From Pyrocephalus nanus (lineage: Eukaryota; Chordata; Aves; Passeriformes; Tyrannidae), in the NCBI GenBank assembly GCA_038380795.1, contig CM076272.1, positions 2,423,001 to 2,487,000 of the forward strand: a stretch of 64,000 nucleotides of DNA, in the 5' to 3' direction. The notes beneath the pieces were generated by a model. That model had not been told where the DNA came from and did not search any database. It saw only the letters and a program-made list of their open reading frames with translations. The position numbers were made by a program, and so were the translations under genes. Shown here piece by piece: positions 23,717 through 35,700 of the stretch. Each line of letters starts with the position of its first letter. Positions within the stretch are counted from its first letter, which is position 1.

Positions 23717-26700
23717 AGCTCTGGAAAAGCACCCCCAGAAGAAGTTCTACAATGTGTCCAAGCTCGGAGGGGCCAAGTATGGTACGTGAAGCTCCGGGGG
23801 GTGACTGGGGTGGGACCCCCCGAGTGCCCTGCGGGGTGGGGGGATGCAGGCACCTTGTGCTATTCTCTCCTGTTAAACCAAGATACCTCCATGAGGTATT
23901 TACTAGAGGCATTGGGGAATTTTTATTTTATTTTTCTATTTGGCAAGGTCTGAATTGTTCTGTGCTCACAGGATTTGTGATGTGTTTGTTAAATAAAGAA
24001 TTCCCAGTGGATGTTTCACTTCAAACTGGTGTTTGACACAGTGATTAATTCACTGTAGGTTGAAGGGCCCAGAGTCTGCTGACACTTTGTGCAACAGCTG
24101 AGGGCTCTTGCAGATTCCTCCTGCTTGTGGTAACAGAGTTAATCTTCCAGATAAGCACAACTGAAGGAAGGAGGAGGTTTCTGCTGGTGGCTTTGCCCAG
24201 GGAGAAGCAGTGCCCTGGTGCTTACAAAACCAGGCAGTTCCACAGCAGTTCTTTGAAAAGCCTCGAGACAGGAGTGGAAATACAAGCACAGGATACCCCT
24301 TCCTGCTCAAATGTGCCAAAAATCTTGGACCAGCCACGGATATTCCTGAAGGTGCTCTCAGGAGTTTGGATGAAGAGGGTCTTTGTCTTCCAGTGCAGAA
24401 GTTGGAAGCCTCATATTAACTAGATAGCAAAATATTAAATAACATTTAGACATGGTGTGAGGGCAGCACTGGTAGCAAATCCACCCTCTGGAATTGCTCT
24501 CTGCATTTGTTGCTGGACCATTTTCAGTTCTACCTGTTTGCCCTCTGCCTTGGGGGCTTCTGGCTGCAATTTGGCATGAAGTGCCTGTTTATGGTAATCA
24601 GACTATTAATGTAAATGTGAATTGATTTATTTGTCAGTTTTCCAGGGAGATTTTCTAGTGTTGAAAAGGGGAAATGGGGACCTTGTATCCCTCCCTGCCT
24701 GGGAGCTGCTTTTTCCTCGTGTCCAAGTGTCCCTTCCTGCCCCCTGGGACTCTCATTGTGCCATCACTGGGTGTTTCTAACTCTGCCCTGCCCAGCTGTG
24801 GGGGTGGTGGGTGCTGCTGACCCCCCACTCAGTCCCTTCTGGGAATTTGGCCTGGAAATCCCGTGAGGGGTGGCATGACAGGTCACTGCATGTGGTTTTG
24901 GTGACATCTTCCTACTCAAACCCACTCAAATCTTACACTGAAAATAGGCACTTGTGTAATTAGAAAACAGTGAATAATATCTAAGAAAAACACAGTGAAA
25001 ACAGAGCAAATTCTGTGTTAATGGTTTGTGAACAAACCTCTGGATTAGGTTAAGACAACCAATTCTAATCTTTTTTTTATTAGAGCTTGAGCTTAACTGT
25101 TTCACCTCCTTCTAACTAACTTTTTTTTGTATTTCTCCCTGTTCTCATGAAGTTGTTTGTCTGCTTGAATGATGCTGAAAATAATGGGATTTGTTTCAGT
25201 TTTTTGTTAGTTTCTATGCTGTCATTAGTGACACACTGTTTTTCCTCTTCCCTCTTTCTTCATTTCATTTCAATTTCCTTATTTTTTTTTCTGCCAGCAA
25301 ACTGCTGCTTGCCAGTAGCTCAATTCAGATCAGCAGCAAACCCACTCAAGTTACATTCAGTGAAATGCCCTTGTCTATATTTTATGAAGTGTGTTTCCTT
25401 TTAAAAGGGCACATGGCAGAGTAGTTTCTGGCCTTCGTATCACTGCTTATTAAAATAATATCCTGCCAGTGGATGCTTTTGGCTGGATATCTCCAGTAAT
25501 GCAGTGGTAAAATTTACAGTTCAGAGTGGGTCTGAATGTTCTCATTGCCATTGCTTTTGGCCTGTTCTGATCAATAATCCCAGCTCTGTGTTCCTGCCAG
25601 CATAACATACCTTCCTCAATGTGACTCTGCACGCAGGGGGGTCAGGCCATTGACATCTCCCTTCTGATAACTCAGCTCCTGCAAAATGCACGTTATGGAA
25701 CTCACTGTGTAAGGAAGATCAACCCCAAAGGCAGCTGGAGGAGCAGGCTCCTGAAGCTCTCATCCCTCCAGTGCCTGGAAAAGTGGGATTGTTCAGAAAT
25801 TGGGGGATTGTGAGCTGAGGAAGCTGCAGGTGTTGATATCCCTGTCCCTGCTCTGCAGACACTCTGCCTTACTCCATCCGAGTGCTGTTCGAGTCCAGCG
25901 TCCGCAACTGCGACGGCTTCCTGGTGAAGGAGACGGATGCCATGAACATCCTGGACTGGAAAACGAAACAGAACCATGTTGAAGTGCCCTTCTGTCCTGC
26001 CAGAGTTGTTCTTCAAGACTTCACGTAAGTGTGGGAGCACCAAACCCCCCCGGGAGCAGCTGCGTGGACTCCCTGAGCTCATGTGCAGCCCTTGGGCTCG
26101 GGAATCAATCACACCTCGCCTCTGATACCCAGGGGTCTGCTGTTCCACTGGATTCCTTCTGATAGTTCCACAGGGTGCAAGGGTAGGGGTTGTTCCACAG
26201 GGTGCCCTGGCAAGGCTGAAGCTGCTGGTGCACGAGGAACACTTGTCAGGATAAGAGCCAGAACACAAATGGAAGTGGTGATGTTTGGCTGTAGGCAGAT
26301 GGCTGCCAGGTCACTGAAATCCATGGAATTCTTGCTTGAGATAATTGAAGATTAAATACTGCTTATTCCACAATGAGTAATCCACTTGAATCATGAATAA
26401 TACATATATTTAAAAAGCAATCTCTTAGGATGTTGACTTTCTTTGTGATTGGACTCTGGCCTAGCTGAAAGGGCAGTCCTTCAGCAATTTGCAGACATTC
26501 AGTTGAAGCTGTCTCACTGACTCTGTTTATGAAGAAGTGAGATAATTAAAAAAAGGAATTATGATAATAATAAATTTGAGGTAACTTCTGCTTAAACCTC
26601 AGTGAGGTTTATGTTCTGTGTTGTATAAACATTCCCCCCTCTCAGCCCTGCACTTCAGGTGTGCCTGTTATCTGTGTCATAGCAACACGGGGGGTTATCA

Positions 26701-29700
26701 TCTGAAATGAGGCTCAGCCAGATCTAGAATTAAATAACAAAAAGGAGTTTGTGTGTTTTGGTGAGTTCGTGTCTCACGTTGTACTATTCTGTTTTTCCAT
26801 CTGGCAGTGGAATTCCAGCCATGGTGGATTTTGCTGCCATGAGGGAAGCTGTGAGAAATGCTGGAGGAGATCCTGTGAAAGTCAACCCTGCCTGCCCCAC
26901 TGATCTCACTGTTGACCATTCTCTGCAGATTGATTTCAGCAAATGGTAATGTCCTTTTTCTCTTACAAACTGTACATTTTTGTTTGACACTGAGGGGTGG
27001 ATTCATTCAGGTCTTGGTGCTGTCCCATCAAATCATTTATCCTGGGTAGATCCTTGCAGTGAGACATGGTGGTGGTATCTGAAAAAAGGCTGGATAAAAA
27101 TGGCTAAATGAACACTCTGGAAGGAGAGGAGGAATGTTTGTGAGGCATTCTGGGTGAAGCTGACTGATAATCCAAATTCTGGGCAGGATTTTGCTGAAAT
27201 AACAGGATCTGGCGTGGTTTCCAGAAAATAATATGTCTCAAGAGGATGAGGCAGAGGGAGTTTGTAATTTTTGCTTTGCTCTGTTTATAGTGTTCAAACA
27301 GATAAATGTGGCTGCAGAGATTTTCAGAGAGAATAAGTGTGCTTGGAGAAGTCTGGACAAGTATGAGGCCTGGAAAACTCCCAGTGTGGTTTTCCTTGCC
27401 TGACAGGCAGTGATGTGATGAACACAGCCTGGGGCTGCCTTTGCTAGAAACATAATACAGGAACAGCTTGGGTTTTATTCAGTGTTTGCTGAGGGAAACA
27501 CTAAAATAACGTGGCTTCCCTTCACCTCCTCCCCTGCCCCTGCATGGTGGAGCCTTCCAAACTCACGCAGAATTGCATGAAATGCTCAGGCTCTCTGGGA
27601 ATTTTAAAAGTTTGTGGGGAAGAGGGCCTGTGGTCAGATGGACAGGGATGTGTGAGTCATTCCTGTCAGCCTTCCAGAGGCTCCCAGGATTTCAATCTGC
27701 TGGGTGGTGGGAGAGGAAGGAGCTGCAGCTGATGGGTGGTGCTGCAGACGTGCCGTGTCAGTGCCGTGCTCTGGAGGGACAGCTGCTTCCCCCGCAATTA
27801 GGCCAGCCTAAAATTATCAGGCAGGCCAAGTGTTGGCAAGAGGTCTGGGTGTGCTGCTTTGTCATGATAAATCCAGGCTCTGGAGCATCACTGGGGAAGC
27901 TTTGGGCTCTCAGCAGCTGCTGGGCTGTGATAAGAAGCCCCTTCCCTGCAGGGTGGTTGGTGCTGCTGTCCCAGAGCTCCTACCTCCTGCAGATGGGCTG
28001 GGGTGGGATTTGCACGAGGTGCCCTCTGAGCCAGCACTCTGCTCTGCCCCCTGATAACTCAGTATCTGCCTGTGTTCCTAAAGCAGGAGAAAGCAGTGGC
28101 TTTAATTGCAGCTGTGTGATTTGGTAATTACTGAGAGATAAATAGTCATTAGTTTCTCACAAGCTTGCTTTGCTCTCCTGCACAGACTGGATGTACAAAT
28201 AGAGGGTATTGAGCTGGGTTGACTTTATTTTTAAAAAAAAACCCCTCCAACTTTTCTGTCCTACTTCTGTCCGACTTGAACAACGTATAAAATTTATCAG
28301 AATCTTGGATAAAAAGCCTAATTAAATAATAAAGCTACATTTCTTTCCTCGAGAAAGCTTTGCCTGTAATCACTCCTCTGTGGATTTAACATGTGCAGAA
28401 TAGTCTTAAAAAAAAAAAGAAACAACTTGATTCTACCGTTTGAATGAGACTGTGTGAACACCTCCCAAGTTTAAAACCCTGAGTTCAGCCTTTAAAATAA
28501 TAAAGATTAGTAAAGATTTCTGGCCCGTTGTGAACAAACGGAAGGAGCTGTGCGGTGTTAATCTTTCAGACAAGCCAGTCCTGTTCATTTACTGTGCCAC
28601 CTTACTTAACGAAGCTTATCCAGTGCTAGTTTACACTGCAAAAATAAAAACAAACAACAAGGTGGGAGCGGGGAAGAGCAAACAACCCACTGACGGAGTT
28701 GTCGCTGTCTTTGTGTTGCAGTGCAATCCAGAACGCCCCCAACCCCGGGGGCGGGGAGGCTCCGAAGCCGCCGGCCCGGCTGTCGCCGCTGCGGGCGCAG
28801 CCCCGGAAGGTTCCGTGCCGGGGCCAGGGCGGCTGCAGGGGCGGGCCCTGCGAGCCCGGCCGGCATCCCCCGCCCTTCTCCGCGCAGATCGAGAACACGC
28901 CCATCCTCTGCCCCTTCCACCTGCAGCCCGTGCCTGAGTATGCACCCTCTTTGTGTGTTCTGTGTTGTGGAGCTCTGCCTGGGATAGCTCATGGAAATGC
29001 CTTTTTTTTTTTTTTTTAAATGTCTGTCCTCTTCAGCTGTGCCATGGGCAGGTTGCAGTAGCCAGAAGAAGGTCACATGGAGCAGATGTGAATTAGTCTG
29101 CTACAAATTTATATATCGGTGCAGATGGCCAGCTATTGGCTCATGGCTGTGACTTTTAAATTAAATTTCGATAATTCCCTTGTTTCTTCACAAGGACAAC
29201 AACGGATAGGAGTGTAATCCTCTGTGTGTTGGAAAGGAAACCCGAGTGAATAAATCAGTGAAGCGTTAATTTATTTCTAAAAGTAATTTGTAGCTCTTGT
29301 GTGATACCTTTTCAGAAGTCTCTGGCTCTTAGAAGTAGCTTACACATCATCCCCCAACCTTTAGAGGATCTCACAGTCTGTGTGTCCCTGAGCTGCAGTT
29401 CAGTAAATGTCCTGTACCAGCCCAGGGAAGGCTCATCTCTGCCCTCCCAGGGTTGCTGTGTTATCACCAGATTGGTGTGTGCCAGTTACTCACAATCACC
29501 CTCCTCTTGGAGCTGCCTCCGTGGTTTGATGGACTGTTCAGATCCCAATCTGCCTGTGCTGGACAGGTGGAGCATTTACCAGCTGATGCAATCTGTACCC
29601 ACAGCAGTGCTGAGCTGAACGCCGTGGTGATTTTGTAGATGTGGGAACATTGCTGCTCAGTGCAGTTCAGCTGCTGCTGCAGGGAGGAAAGGGAAGGATC

Positions 29701-32700
29701 GTGGTGTAAAAAACCACTTGTGAAAATTGAGAACTTCCTGGTGCAACAGCAAATGTGTTCCCTTCCTCGTTCAGCTACTCAAAGCAGAGATTATTCCTCT
29801 TAATTTGTGGATTGCTCTGTTATAACAACCATCAGTATCTTAAACATGACACTTACCAAGAAAAGATAGTTCATTTTAGGGGGCTACTGATGAGTACCTG
29901 TGAAGACAGAATTGTGGCATGGAGGGAAATACAGGAATGGAGGACAGTTACAATTACCCTGATGTTCTGCTGATGGCCAGTTGTGAACGTGGAGTGTGTT
30001 TTTACAGTAACTGGTGAACATCTGGGTTCTTTACTGTGTGGGGTTCTGAGGTGTTCAGCCTGTGAGTCAACACATGGGGCTAAAAAAGCTTCTGTGTGTT
30101 GTAGGATATGCCTGGAACAGATCCCTCAAAGTATTTTTGAGATCAGAAGCTTTAGGTAAAGCATACCTGGAGTGAACCTGTTCTCAGGAGCAGCACACGT
30201 GAGGTCAGCTGCTTCTTACTGCTTACACACAACTTGCTGCAGGGAAGCAATTATCTTTGTTCTAATAAACCACTTCAAACAGTCCTGCAGGCTTAAAGGA
30301 GTCTCTCATCAAACAAACTAAAACTACAACTTGTTCTTCTGTAATTTGAAATGCATTGTGACAGTCCTTGTCAACTTGTTATCTTCTAGGCCCGAGACGG
30401 TATTGAAAAACCAGGAGATGGAATTTGGCAGAAATAGAGAGAGGCTTCAGTTTTTTAAGGTATGGCTGTGTACCTGCAGGCTTTGTGTTTGGGGCTTTTT
30501 GTTTTTTTTAGGAGCTGTTTGTCTACCAGTGTTCAGGTTTAGATGATAAATTTAATTGGAATCGTTTGGAAGTGTTAGACTCTCAAATCTGAATTTAATA
30601 CAGAAAATTGGCTTTTTAACTTGAGAAAGTTTACTCTTATTCAGTTCTTGTCTGTGGGGATTTATGAAGTATTAATCTTTTTAATGTCTTTTCCTGAGCT
30701 CAGTGCTTCAGGTCACAGTGAGTTTTTGGTAAAAGGTTCATTTATCCCCAGCCCTGCTATAAAACTTCTGCTGCTGGGCAGGGACCTGCAACACTGATAT
30801 TTGATCTTCATCCACTGATCTGACATGGTTTAGGAGATCTGAGACTCTGTTCCTGTGTGTAGACCAGGAGGGTTCTCTCTGAAGCAGATGAACTTTTCCA
30901 TTATTAAAGAAGGAAATGGCCAGGCTGGATCTCGTTACAAGTTTCCACATCAGCTCTGCTGAATTTACCACCCTGAGTTTGCAGATGGTCTCACCCAGGA
31001 GTGTCAAACCCAAACTCAGTTATGCTGTAAATACAAATTCTGCAGTAAATACAAGTTTTTAGGTTCTGTTCTCTAAATACCAGTCTTAGGTGGGCTGTAA
31101 GTAAGTTGGGTGAACTGGAAGGTAAAAAGAGATTCTGCTGCCCTGCTTTTGGAAGGTAGGTATGAATTATTGATCCAGCCTTCACAGGAGCTGAGTGAGG
31201 GGTTGTGTTGATAATTAGGAATGTATCCAAGGGGATCACATACCTCTGTTTGACAAAGGAGCCCCCTGGGTAAATAGTAAGGACTCCTTTATTGTGTCTC
31301 AGTTTATGTTGCAAGACTTGAATACACCTTTGAAAAAAAATGCAACTCTCTTTCTTCTCCTTTTTGAAAACATTTCAGTGGAGTTCAAAGGTTTTCAAGA
31401 ACATTTCCATCATTCCACCTGAGACTGGCACGGCTCACCAAGTGAACTTGGAATATTTGTCCAAAGTTGTTTTTGAAGTTAAGGATTTGCTCTACCCCGA
31501 TAGCGTGGTTGGCACAGATTCCCACACGACCATGGTCAATGGCTTGGGTATCTTGGGCTGGGGTAAGTATAACTTCAAATAACTTCATTGCACAGGCACA
31601 CTAAAGCTGGGTGTTTGTATCTCAAGCATAACACTCTGGAGTTATTCTTCTGAATTTTTTGATCCAAAAGTAATCTTGACTAACATTTTTTTCCACTGAG
31701 AAATGGCTCTGTAATTAAAAGAGAAAACAGCCCAAAAGCACCTGATACTCAAATAAATTCAAAAATTTGCATGAAGGTTTCTCTCAGAAAACTGGTTTCA
31801 GATGTCAAAGGTTTTCTGCTCGGCTGTGACGTTTCCCTTGAGCAGTGGTCGTGCCTGCTTTGAATTTTGGGTCTGGATTTAGTGCAGCTCCTGCATTTCT
31901 TGCTGTGTCCGTGTGGGGAATGAAGAGTTGCCTTTCATCTTGCTGCTTCTCCACCAAGTGTTCATTGACACAGCCTTTAGGCTCAGTAGCAGGGGTGTTG
32001 TTAATTGTCAGGACCTGAGCATGCAGAGTGTTTTGCTGATGAGAGCACTGTTGATGTTTCCTGGCAGGCGTTGGGGGCATCGAGACGGAAGCGGTGATGC
32101 TGGGGATGCCCCTCACCCTCACCCTGCCCCAGGTGGTGGGCTGTGAGCTCACAGGCACGGTCAGCCCCTTTGCCACCTCCATAGACATTGTTCTGAGCAT
32201 AACCAAGGTGAGTGTCTGATGCCTTTTCAGTCTAGAGAGAGTTTGTTGCCAGTAGCACCGGTGGTGTTTGAGCCTGAATTAAACACCAGGAGGGTTTTCA
32301 CTGCACCTTTAATCAGGGCACTGCAGAAAGGTGCAAATAATCCCTAACCATTTTTATTTGCTAGTCCTTCGAAGCAGCAGGCTTTTCTTTCTCCTTACAC
32401 TCATGAAAGAGTAATTTATAATAATTTTTTGTTCTTTCAAACGTAGCCTTAGGGTTCCTTTTTCGTTTGAAACGTTCGTGACTCGTGAATTGTTGTGACA
32501 GACGTGGCTGGCACTTGTACCTCTGCGCGTAACAATTGTTGATTTGTGTCCTTCCCAACAGCATCTGAGGCAAGCTGAGGTGGCTGGCAAGTTTGTGGAG
32601 TTTTTTGGGAGTGGTGTTTCCCAGCTGTCTGTAGCAGACCGAACCACAATAGCAAACATGTGTCCTGAATATGGTGCTACTCTGAGTTTTTTCCCTGTTG

Positions 32701-35700
32701 ATAATGTGACATTGAAGCACTTAAAGCATACAGGTAAAAGATGAAATTAAAACAGTGATTCGTTGTAATTGTGCTTTTGATTCATGGTAATACACATTTT
32801 TGGCTTAGAACTCCACAGTGTCAAGTCTAATTAATGTATAATTAGACTCTTGCTTGAGGTTTGTGTCCAGTCTGGTTCATTTGTCAATGGCTGATTTATG
32901 AACATGATGTTATTTTTCAACATCCCCAGCCCTTGGTTTTGAAAGCATCTGTTACCCTTTAAAAGAAAAGTATTAAGGAAATTCTCGGTTACATTTTGAA
33001 ATGTGTGTGGAATGCGAGTCTTCTCAATTTGAAGTGAATCCATTGACCGACCACCTGTAGATTCCCTTCAGAATCCAACTTCAAAATGATTACTAGAAAG
33101 GAGTGAATCCGCAGAACAAATCACATCTCTGATTTTTTTCCCAGTGGAAAAAATCCTTCCCTTTGAAGCTCAGGATTTCAGGCTAAACCAGGAGAATGGC
33201 AATTCCTTATCAAGCTGCTGCAAACAGAGAAAGCCCCAGTGACAGATACCAAAAAAAAAAAAAGCTGCTTCATGAGGGAGCCTTTCTGAAATGAAATCTT
33301 TCAGTTTTAAATGAGTTCAGTATTTTTAACAGCAAACATGTTTGTCTGGCCAGTGCAGAGCAAATCACCAATTTCCAAACAGTAATTCTGCCCATGGTCA
33401 ACTCAGCACGTGGTCTGTGCTAAATCCTGACAGAGAAAAGCCCTGTGGCCTTCAGGGACACATCTGTAAATGCACTTTGAGTCACAACTTCTGGAATAAC
33501 TTAGATTATTCCATGGTGTAAGAAGACAAGTTAAGCTAATTTAGAGGAAAGTATAATCATTTGTAAATGTTTTCCACTGTGTATCATTCCTGGCTAGTTT
33601 CTGGAGGTTGGGGTATGGAAGTGGTGTGCTTGGAAAAAAAAAAGTGCTTTGAATGGTTACACTTAAGAGTCTAAATTTCTGAAAATTATGTGTTTTATTT
33701 ATGTCTGTAATGTGACTTTTGTCATGTTTGAAATCACCTCCCTAAGGTTTGGACGAGGCCAAGCTTGAAGTGATGGAAGCATATCTTAAAGCTGTGAAGT
33801 TATTTAGGAATGAGGAGAGTTCTTCCAGAGAACCTGAGTATTCCCAGGTAAGCTGGAAAGGATTTGGGGGGGAGTGATTTTCCTAAATAACTGCTGAGGA
33901 TTTCACAGGCTGGTCTCCCCCTGTCATTTGTCACTGCTTTCAGCAAAGTCAGTTATTCACTCACAATTTCAAGAAGCAAGAGTTTATTTGCAAAACATAA
34001 GAGGGGGTGGGGAGAAGAAGGGAAGTCCAGTAACATTTTGTCAACTATCAGGTACTGAATTCCAGTCGTTCCCGAGTCTTATGGATGGCAGAAAAGTTAA
34101 GGATGATGTTGAAACACTTGGAATAAGCTGAGTAACCTTTTCCAGTGAATGGTCTTGCTAGGTGGAAGCCCAGAGTTCCAAATATTTGTGATCACTCTGA
34201 TTTTTATCAAGAGTTCCATATCCATGGATAATCCATGGTAATTCCCGTGCTTTCTGTTCCTTGCTTTTTTTTTAGGTAGTGCAAGTCAGTCTAAGCTCTA
34301 TAATTCCATATGTCAGTGGTCCCAAGAGATCCCAGGATAGAGTGGCTGTTAATAACATGAAAAGTGACTTCCAAGCCTGCTTGAATGAAAAGGTTTGTAC
34401 CACTGATGTTCTCTTCCCAAGGTATTTCCTGTAATCCATGTGAATCCCTGCACAACTGCTTGGCCAGGGTCTTCTTCCCCTCCTTGCCAAGTGTCCCAAG
34501 GGGAGGAGTTGGTAAATCATCCTCAAGTGGTTTGGCAGGAACAAGATACTTCCAAGTATCCTTAATGCCATGGTTGAGATTGCTGGGGAGGAAGAACTTG
34601 AATTCACAGTGTGAGCTTGTGAATTTTTTTCACTTTTTCAAGGATTTTTTAAAACAATTACTTGATTTCCACAGCGGAATTTATTATGAGGAAAGAAAAC
34701 TCCTAATATCTTAAAGGAGATTCAGAAAACCTGCCAAGATTTGTAGCTAATCAGTGTTCCAGGTTCTTAATGATTAAGATTAAAATGATTGTTGTTCACA
34801 GCTTACCTTGACTTCACAGAGGGAATGTTTTTAGTTAGGGATGTGTTCAGGTATCTGAGAATGCAGCCAATACAGGAATTGTACCTTCATTTCTGGTGTT
34901 TGTCAGTGAAGTTCAGGACTGGCAGCAGTGTTAGTGAGAATTCATTCTGTGGGGTTGAGGCTGTGACCCAGCGGTCAGTTGTGCTGGAGGGAAATGGGAG
35001 CTGATTGTGGAAGGCAGAGGTTGAGAGGGTCCCCTGAGGATGTTGGAGTGCTGAGATCACTCAGGGGAGGGTGTGAAATGCTGATTGACCTGCTCTGGTT
35101 TAGTTACCAATCTTACAACTCATCTTGGACCTGCTTCTAATCCAGCAGAGCTCCAGCAGTTGTGAAGGGAGGAGGATGAGAGCAGTGCATTGACAGAGGG
35201 GCACGGACTGAGGGCTGCTTGTAAATTCTGTGGGAAGGTCCTGAGGGCACAGCTGAGTTATTTCAAGCTGAGGCTTCCCTTTGTGAGCTGTAAGAGGTGC
35301 TAACAGCTATCTCTGCCCCCCAGTGTGGCGTGAAGGGGTTTCAGATTGCAGCTGAGAAGCAGAACGACACGGTGCCCGTTCAGTATGAAGGAAATGAATA
35401 CCAGCTGTCCCACGGCTGCGTGGTCATCGCTGCAGTCATCAGCTGCACCAACAACTGCAACCCCTCTGTCATGCTGGCTGCAGGTATGTCAGCACCACAC
35501 AACCCCTCACCTTCACTGCTGCAGGGATGTCAGCACCACACAACCCCTCTCCTGCTGCCTGCAGGGATGTCAGCACCACACAACCAACCCCTCTGTCCTG
35601 CTGGCTGCAGGGATGTCAGCACCACACAACCCCTCTGTCCTGCTGGCTGCAGGGATGTCAGCAGCACACAACCAACCCCTCTGTCCTGCTGGCTGCAGGT

